Shown in pieces: positions 59,240 through 64,000 of a DNA stretch of 64,000 bases. Every line of letters begins with the position of its first letter. Position 1 is the first letter of the stretch. Location of the stretch: assembly GCA_007833815.1 (NCBI GenBank), contig CP033464.1, positions 3,652,001 to 3,716,000 of the forward strand, in the 5' to 3' direction. The stretch comes from Brevibacillus laterosporus (GTDB lineage: Bacteria; Bacillota; Bacilli; Brevibacillales; Brevibacillaceae). The position numbers and the translations under genes were made by a program. The notes below the pieces were generated by a model that was given only the letters and a program-made list of their open reading frames with translations, searched no databases and was not told the origin of the DNA.

Positions 59240-60523
59240 CTAAACTGTTTGAACGGCCGTTCTACCTACTTGCGTAAATGTAAAATCCTGAAAAAGTTCT
59301 TCGGTGTCAGTTTCAGCAAATAATTTTTGAAAACGAGCGACTTGCTCTTCTTGAGGAGTTTTTTTCGTAATAAAAATCATTTGCAGTAATTCTGCTATTT
59401 CTCTGATTTGCTGATCGCTTGGTTGCTTTGCTTGAGATTCCAGCTCTGCTTGAATTTCCTTCATTTTTTTGTATGACTCGATTACCCCTTTTTGATATTC
59501 TTCTTGATTCTCGTTGTAATTTTTTGTGCTAACAGCCATACCTAAACTACGAGAGATGAAATATAATTTACTTTTTTCGAATTGATGAATCGTCTTTTTT
59601 AACAAGGACAAATCAAAATCTTTATCAAATGAATGACTTTCAATGTCAGTAGTATTTTTGGATACAAGGTTCTTTAACGTCTTTCCTGGTCCTATTTCTA
59701 GCAGATACTTCACTTGGTTTTGTTTCAAATACGCCATGCAAGATTGCCACTTCACAGGCGCTACAATTTGTTTGGTCAGATTGTCCACGATGTTTTCTTT
59801 TCCTTGATAAGGCTGAGCATTTACGTTAGAAAGTACAGGTATTTTAATCTTCCCTTTTCCAAACTGATAGTTTTTCAATTCTTCGGAAAATTGATCTGCC
59901 GCTGGTTGCATGAGTGGACTATGAAATGGTGCGCTTACTTGAAGAAGAGTTACGTGAGCGCCACGAGCCTTGAGAAATTCACTAACTCGATCAACAGCTT
60001 CCTTATGTCCGGAAATTACAAGTTGTGAAGGTGAATTAATATTGGAAAGTACGACAACTGAGCCCTCTTGAGATGCTTTTTCACAATCTTGCTCAATAAC
60101 AGCCTGATCCACTCCTCCAACAGCTGCCATCGCCCCTTCACCAAGCGATACTGCCTCCTGCATAAAAAGACCTCTAGATCGTGCAATTTTCACGGCATCA
60201 TAAAAGGGAATGGCTTCTGCGCATGTAAGAGCTGAAATCTCTCCTAAGCTATGACCGGCAAAATAATCGGGACGAATTCCAATTTCCTCTTTGTATACTT
60301 GGTAAGCAGCTACACTCATTGTAAGAAGAGCTGGTTGTGTATTTTCTGTTTTTGTTAATTCCTCCATGCTTCCTTCAAAACATAGTTTCGCTACATCAAA
60401 TGATAGGGACTCACTTGCCTCGTCGAATATTTTTTTTGCAGAGGAATAATTTTGATAAATCTCTTTCCCCATTCCTACATATTGAGATCCTTGTCCTGAA
60501 AATATGATGCCAAATTTTTTCAT
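59240..60523 (-). CDS. Free-standing malonyl-CoA acyltransferase (trans-AT)
   Basis: About 427 aa. FabD-type acyltransferase with FSGQGSQYVGMG at the N-terminus and the nucleophile in GHSLGE (Ser near 90); the malonyl-type His lies in APFHSPLM. The AT domain ends near residue 290. A C-terminal extension of about 130 residues, helical and rich in Lys, Gln and Glu, is longer than in FabD and may serve docking. It should charge the two AT-less PKS modules downstream with malonate. The start is uncertain: GTG at 60535 overlaps the upstream stop (GTGA), while GTG 60529 and ATG 60523 lie 5 and 11 nt after AAGGAG. I report the ATG. Confidence 0.92.
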   Translation of the reverse strand: MKKFGIIFSGQGSQYVGMGKEIYQNYSSAKKIFDEASESLSFDVAKLCFEGSMEELTKTENTQPALLTMSVAAYQVYKEEIGIRPDYFAGHSLGEISALTCAEAIPFYDAVKIARSRGLFMQEAVSLGEGAMAAVGGVDQAVIEQDCEKASQEGSVVVLSNINSPSQLVISGHKEAVDRVSEFLKARGAHVTLLQVSAPFHSPLMQPAADQFSEELKNYQFGKGKIKIPVLSNVNAQPYQGKENIVDNLTKQIVAPVKWQSCMAYLKQNQVKYLLEIGPGKTLKNLVSKNTTDIESHSFDKDFDLSLLKKTIHQFEKSKLYFISRSLGMAVSTKNYNENQEEYQKGVIESYKKMKEIQAELESQAKQPSDQQIREIAELLQMIFITKKTPQEEQVARFQKLFAETDTEELFQDFTFTQVGRTAVQTV

Positions 60524-60531
60524 GCTCACTT

Positions 60532-63500
60532 TCACTCCTTAGAATCCTTTTTTATTATGATATGAAGTAATTCCATATACACACTCGCAAGTTCTCGCAT
60601 TTTGTCAGGATTGATAAGAGAACCGTAATTAATTCTACAAATCAATTCATCTTCTCTCTCTATCACCCTTACTAAAATATCTCCAAACGGAAGAGAATGG
60701 TTTGATTCTTCCCGTTCATATGAAAAGCACGGTAGTAAAAGATGTTTGGACAGATTTTTAGTAGATGCTTCTTTGTTAAGCAAATCACTATATGCATACT
60801 CGCCTGATTGAAGGGCATCTGTTAGCGTGATTTTTTCATTTATCGTTTTAAATAGCTCTGAGAAATGATGAAGGGCCTGGAAATCAGCACTAATATTTCT
60901 GACACGAGAAAAAAATGGGTTCATCACTAAAACGGATATCTGGTTTTGATGTGTAATGTTATGCAAAACATATATAAAGGAAGACAGCATCACTGTTTCT
61001 ATTGAAATAGACTCTTGTTTGCATAATATATGTAAATCCTTACATACATCCCGGTCTAGATTCCATTCAATTGAATCGCGATCATCCCCACATTCCCTAT
61101 CTTTCAAATAATCATGCGGAAAATCTACTCTTTCAAAAGTAGGTCCCTCTCGTTTCTGTTCATTCCTCTGATCTACAAATGCCGCCAGTTCATAAATAGA
61201 AGTATAGGTAAACAAGTCTGCTACGGTTAACTTGTTCGGATATCGTTCCTCCAATCGCTGGTGCATATCAACCAGTATTAGAGAATTTCCACCAATATCA
61301 AAAAAGTTACGATGTAATCCTACGTGTTCGACTTGTAAAATATCCTTCCATATTTCCCTCATTTCCTTCTCTGTATCTGTTAGCAAAACTGGGACGTCAT
61401 CTTCTTTAGCTAGAAAGCTTTCTTTTGTAGGCAATTCCTTCTTGTCTACTTTTCCGTTTGCAGTAAGCGGAATTTCATTTAGTTGAATCAATGTAGAAGG
61501 GATCATCGCTTCAGGTAAATATGTAGCTAAACCTTTTTTTACATTCATAGCTATTAAAGATCGTGTCGCAACATAGTAAGCGATTAAGGCATTACTCCCA
61601 TCTGGCTGATTATCTACTAAAACAATGCAATCCGTAATATCAGAAAGCTTTAATAATGATTTTTCAATTTCTCTGATTTCAACGCGGACACCCTGGATTT
61701 TAACCTGATTATCTTGTCTGCCTACATACTGTATGGTTCCATCAGATAACCATTTTGCATAATCACCCGTACGATACATGGTTTTGCCCGGTAGGTATGG
61801 ATGATCAACAAAATGTTTGTTAGTAAGCTCTTCATTCTGTAGATACCCCTTGGCCAATCCCTCTCCAGATATGCAAATCTCACCAGCAACACCGATAGGC
61901 TGTACTTGGTCATATGAATCCAATATGTACACTTGGGTATTATGGATAGGCTTGCCGATTGGGATCAACGCTGTATCCCCACATATTGGATGACTAGTGG
62001 TAACCACCGTATATTCGCTTGGTCCGTAGTTATTAATCAGTTGGTAGTCCTGTTTTACATAGCTACGTAACACATCCCCACCCGTTACTAATTTCTTTAA
62101 AGAACAATTTTGGAGATGTACAAACTTTTCGCATAAAGGTGTAGGTAAAAAACCTATCGTAATCTTATGTTCTTCAAAATATTGATTAAGTCTTGGAAGA
62201 TCGAGCTTCAATTGTTCAGGAATGACATAGATTGCAGCACCTGCTAACAAATAGGGGAACACTTCCCATACAGAGGCATCAAATCCGAAACCCGCAATCT
62301 TGGAAGCCTTATCTTGATCAGTAACATCAAAAAAGTTGATATGCCATCTACATAGGTTAGTTAACGACCGCTGAGATACCATCACACCTTTGGGCTCCCC
62401 CGTTGTGCCAGAGGTATATACGACATAGGCAATATCCTCTGATGTAGAATGTATGCTCAGAGGTGAAGCTTCTTCTTGTTCACATAGAGACAACCCGTTT
62501 ATCTCTACTATTTCACCTGCATACTCCACATTTTTTGGCAATGCTGTTTGGGTTACTAATAATGAAGACCCGCTATGATGTAGCATGTATTCTATCCGAC
62601 TTTTGGGATAATCAGGATCTATGGGAAGAAAGGCAGCTCCTGTTTTTACAATGCCCCAAAGACCCACGATCATTTCAATCGATGGCCTAGCTAAAAGGGG
62701 AATGATATCCCCTGCTTGTACCCCTTTTTTCCTCAAGAAGTGTGCGAGTTGATTGGATTTTTTCTGTAGTTCTAGATAAGTTAATGTTTGGCCTTCATAA
62801 TAGACTGCTGGATAATCTGGCGTTCTTTTAACTTGACTATCAAACCATTCGGCTATCGTTATATGCAGAGGATATTCTACTTCTGTATCATTGAATTTAT
62901 AGAAAAGGTTCTCTCTCTCTTCCTCTGATATGATATTGATTTGATAGAGTAAAGTAGAAGGAGCTTGCATAGCTGATTCAAAAAAAACGTGCAAGTGCTT
63001 CATGATACGCACAACGGATTCTTCTTTATAAAGAGAATCCTTGTAATACACCGTTAGATGAATTTGTTCTTCTGTGGTGGAAAAACAAAAAGCCATATCC
63101 TGTTCCATTTCGGTAATAAACTGTGCGTTTTGGAAATTTTCCAGAAGTACTATCGTATTCATACATAAAGAAGCAGTATTTTTCTCCAGTTCTTCTACTA
63201 TCTCGATCAATTTTGACTGAGGAAAGCTTTGATGTTTAATGGCTTCTTGTAAAAGAGAATTTGTTTGGTAGATCAGATTTTTAAATGGTTCTTGCGGATT
63301 AAGCTTTGAGTGGATGGGAAGGATTTTTAGTGCTCCTTCCATCATTTCTGTTTCGTCCTCTTTACTTATAGGAGTTCCGATCAAAACATCGGTTTCAGCC
63401 GTGTATTTATATAACAGGCCACTAACACCAGAGAGCAAGAAGACAAGAACACTATAAGGCGAACCCTTTGTGACTTGTAATAACTTTCTTGATAACGCCA

Positions 63501-63672
63501 GCGGAAAAGTAATACCTATTGATCGGACTGAGCCTCCTCCCAACTGATTATTATCAGCTGGGAAGCGACTAGAATGGCCATCCTTCTTGAATTGCTCTTT
63601 CCAATATTTCTCTTCTTCTACAAAGTAGCCGTTTGCCAATAAAACTTGTTGCGAATAATTGTTAGCGGACAT
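60532..63672 (-). CDS. NRPS module with half C domains at both ends (C'-A-T-C')
   Basis: 1046 aa. Residues about 15-250 match only the C-terminal half of a condensation domain (EEEKYWKEQF, then a donor-side fold); HHxxxDG is missing. A complete adenylation domain follows (about 270-760; YTSGTTGEPKG, core Lys in NGKVDKKEL). Its pocket code DAWFVGNVV is close to a Leu code (DAWFLGNVV). The carrier domain has GGNS near 795. Residues about 850-1046 again resemble the C-terminal half of a C domain without the catalytic motif. The ATG at 63672 follows GAGGTG. The upstream NRPS ends 34 bp away in the same kind of fold. It sits immediately before the AT and the first KS module, so it probably hands an aminoacyl or peptidyl chain to the PKS. 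The half domains may act as docking pieces. Confidence 0.88.
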   Translation of the reverse strand: MSANNYSQQVLLANGYFVEEEKYWKEQFKKDGHSSRFPADNNQLGGGSVRSIGITFPLALSRKLLQVTKGSPYSVLVFLLSGVSGLLYKYTAETDVLIGTPISKEDETEMMEGALKILPIHSKLNPQEPFKNLIYQTNSLLQEAIKHQSFPQSKLIEIVEELEKNTASLCMNTIVLLENFQNAQFITEMEQDMAFCFSTTEEQIHLTVYYKDSLYKEESVVRIMKHLHVFFESAMQAPSTLLYQINIISEEERENLFYKFNDTEVEYPLHITIAEWFDSQVKRTPDYPAVYYEGQTLTYLELQKKSNQLAHFLRKKGVQAGDIIPLLARPSIEMIVGLWGIVKTGAAFLPIDPDYPKSRIEYMLHHSGSSLLVTQTALPKNVEYAGEIVEINGLSLCEQEEASPLSIHSTSEDIAYVVYTSGTTGEPKGVMVSQRSLTNLCRWHINFFDVTDQDKASKIAGFGFDASVWEVFPYLLAGAAIYVIPEQLKLDLPRLNQYFEEHKITIGFLPTPLCEKFVHLQNCSLKKLVTGGDVLRSYVKQDYQLINNYGPSEYTVVTTSHPICGDTALIPIGKPIHNTQVYILDSYDQVQPIGVAGEICISGEGLAKGYLQNEELTNKHFVDHPYLPGKTMYRTGDYAKWLSDGTIQYVGRQDNQVKIQGVRVEIREIEKSLLKLSDITDCIVLVDNQPDGSNALIAYYVATRSLIAMNVKKGLATYLPEAMIPSTLIQLNEIPLTANGKVDKKELPTKESFLAKEDDVPVLLTDTEKEMREIWKDILQVEHVGLHRNFFDIGGNSLILVDMHQRLEERYPNKLTVADLFTYTSIYELAAFVDQRNEQKREGPTFERVDFPHDYLKDRECGDDRDSIEWNLDRDVCKDLHILCKQESISIETVMLSSFIYVLHNITHQNQISVLVMNPFFSRVRNISADFQALHHFSELFKTINEKITLTDALQSGEYAYSDLLNKEASTKNLSKHLLLPCFSYEREESNHSLPFGDILVRVIEREDELICRINYGSLINPDKMRELASVYMELLHIIIKKDSKE

Positions 63673-63705
63673 AAGGCAGCACCTCGGAATCGTTTGTTAG
63701 TATAG

Positions 63706-64000
63706 TTACCACTCAAAAATGAACTGATTGTCTACCTTATTTCGTTTCACGGAATTTTGCTTCTCACTCTGTAACTGGATGGATTCAATTACATAAGTAG
63801 GGTTTTCCATAATGGCCTTTACGATTGACAGGTAATCTTCTGCTATCATTTGAATGGTTGTAGCTTTGAATAAATCAACCTGATAATTTAAACTGAAATG
63901 AACTTGCTTTTGTACTTCAGTAGCGACCATGGATAATTCAAACTTTGCTTGTTTTAGGTCTAGTTCCAGTTGCGTTACTACCAGATTGCTAGCTTGAGTC
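63706..64000 (-). CDS. C-terminal end of an upstream NRPS (partial, off right edge)
   Basis: The frame is open from the right edge to the stop at 63706, so the ATG at 63930 is internal. The 98 residues visible (starting TQASNLVVTQLELD, then KQAKFELSMVATEV and FSLNYQVDLFKATTIQMI) match the last part of an NRPS condensation domain, compare KFDLTLEATEE and [14 protein letters not shown] in the modules of the decapeptide synthetase. The protein therefore ends right after a C domain, and the next gene begins with a half C domain. It is the upstream part of the hybrid operon; its substrates lie outside the window. Confidence 0.85.
   Translation of the reverse strand, partial: TQASNLVVTQLELDLKQAKFELSMVATEVQKQVHFSLNYQVDLFKATTIQMIAEDYLSIVKAIMENPTYVIESIQLQSEKQNSVKRNKVDNQFIFEW

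Noticed and set aside
1-64000. CRISPR array, rRNA, tRNA or complete insertion sequence
   Set aside because: No regularly spaced identical repeats, no rRNA or tRNA signatures and no transposase reading frame were seen; the repeated stretches are NRPS modules.

Overview
The window looks like a low-GC Bacillota chromosome of the genus Brevibacillus, most likely B. laterosporus or a close relative. The reason is a megasynthase operon with the architecture of the tyrocidine locus and adenylation-domain pockets that spell a loloatin-type cyclic decapeptide. The species is an inference; no rRNA gene is present to confirm it.

Layout. (1) 1-760: start of a gene running off the left edge on the minus strand, preceded by two tandem T-box riboswitches behind one strong promoter. 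(2) 793-38106, minus strand: NRPS operon read right to left as A-T-E (1075 aa), three modules plus E (about 3587 aa), six modules plus TE (6488 aa), then two ABC half-transporters. This matches tycA-tycB-tycC-tycD-tycE. My reading of the binding pockets gives D-Tyr, Pro, Phe, D-Phe, Asn, Asp, X, Val, Orn, Leu, closed to a ring by the TE. Nine positions agree with loloatin. Position 7 (Tyr or Trp in loloatins A and B, from memory) has a pocket close to the leucine code of module 10. Perfect hairpins sit at the NRPS2-NRPS3 and NRPS3-transporter junctions.

(3) 38107-49645: an island of small genes between the two biosynthetic operons. It holds an MDR oxidoreductase with a divergent TetR regulator, an SRPBCC/ArsR pair with a consensus promoter overlaid by two dyads, a P1-family (DmpA) peptidase, a WYL regulator with a DinB-family gene, an N-terminally truncated cfr-like radical-SAM gene, an Lsa-type ABC-F ribosome-protection gene with a leader peptide and nested hairpins, a decayed MocR-type regulator fragment, and a small membrane protein.

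(4) 49646-64000, minus strand: the 3' part of a second megasynthase operon, a hybrid NRPS/trans-AT PKS. It has the end of an NRPS (cut by the right edge), a C'-A-T-C' NRPS flanked by two half condensation domains, a free-standing acyltransferase, and two AT-less KS-DH-KR-ACP modules. The operon ends in a terminator with no thioesterase or reductase, so release of its product is unexplained. I do not recognise the product.

How the parts fit: the two transporters probably export the decapeptide. The ABC-F protein and the cfr remnant concern ribosome-targeting drugs and need not serve either peptide pathway. I see no 4'-phosphopantetheinyl transferase, type II thioesterase or pathway-specific regulator for either megasynthase in the window.
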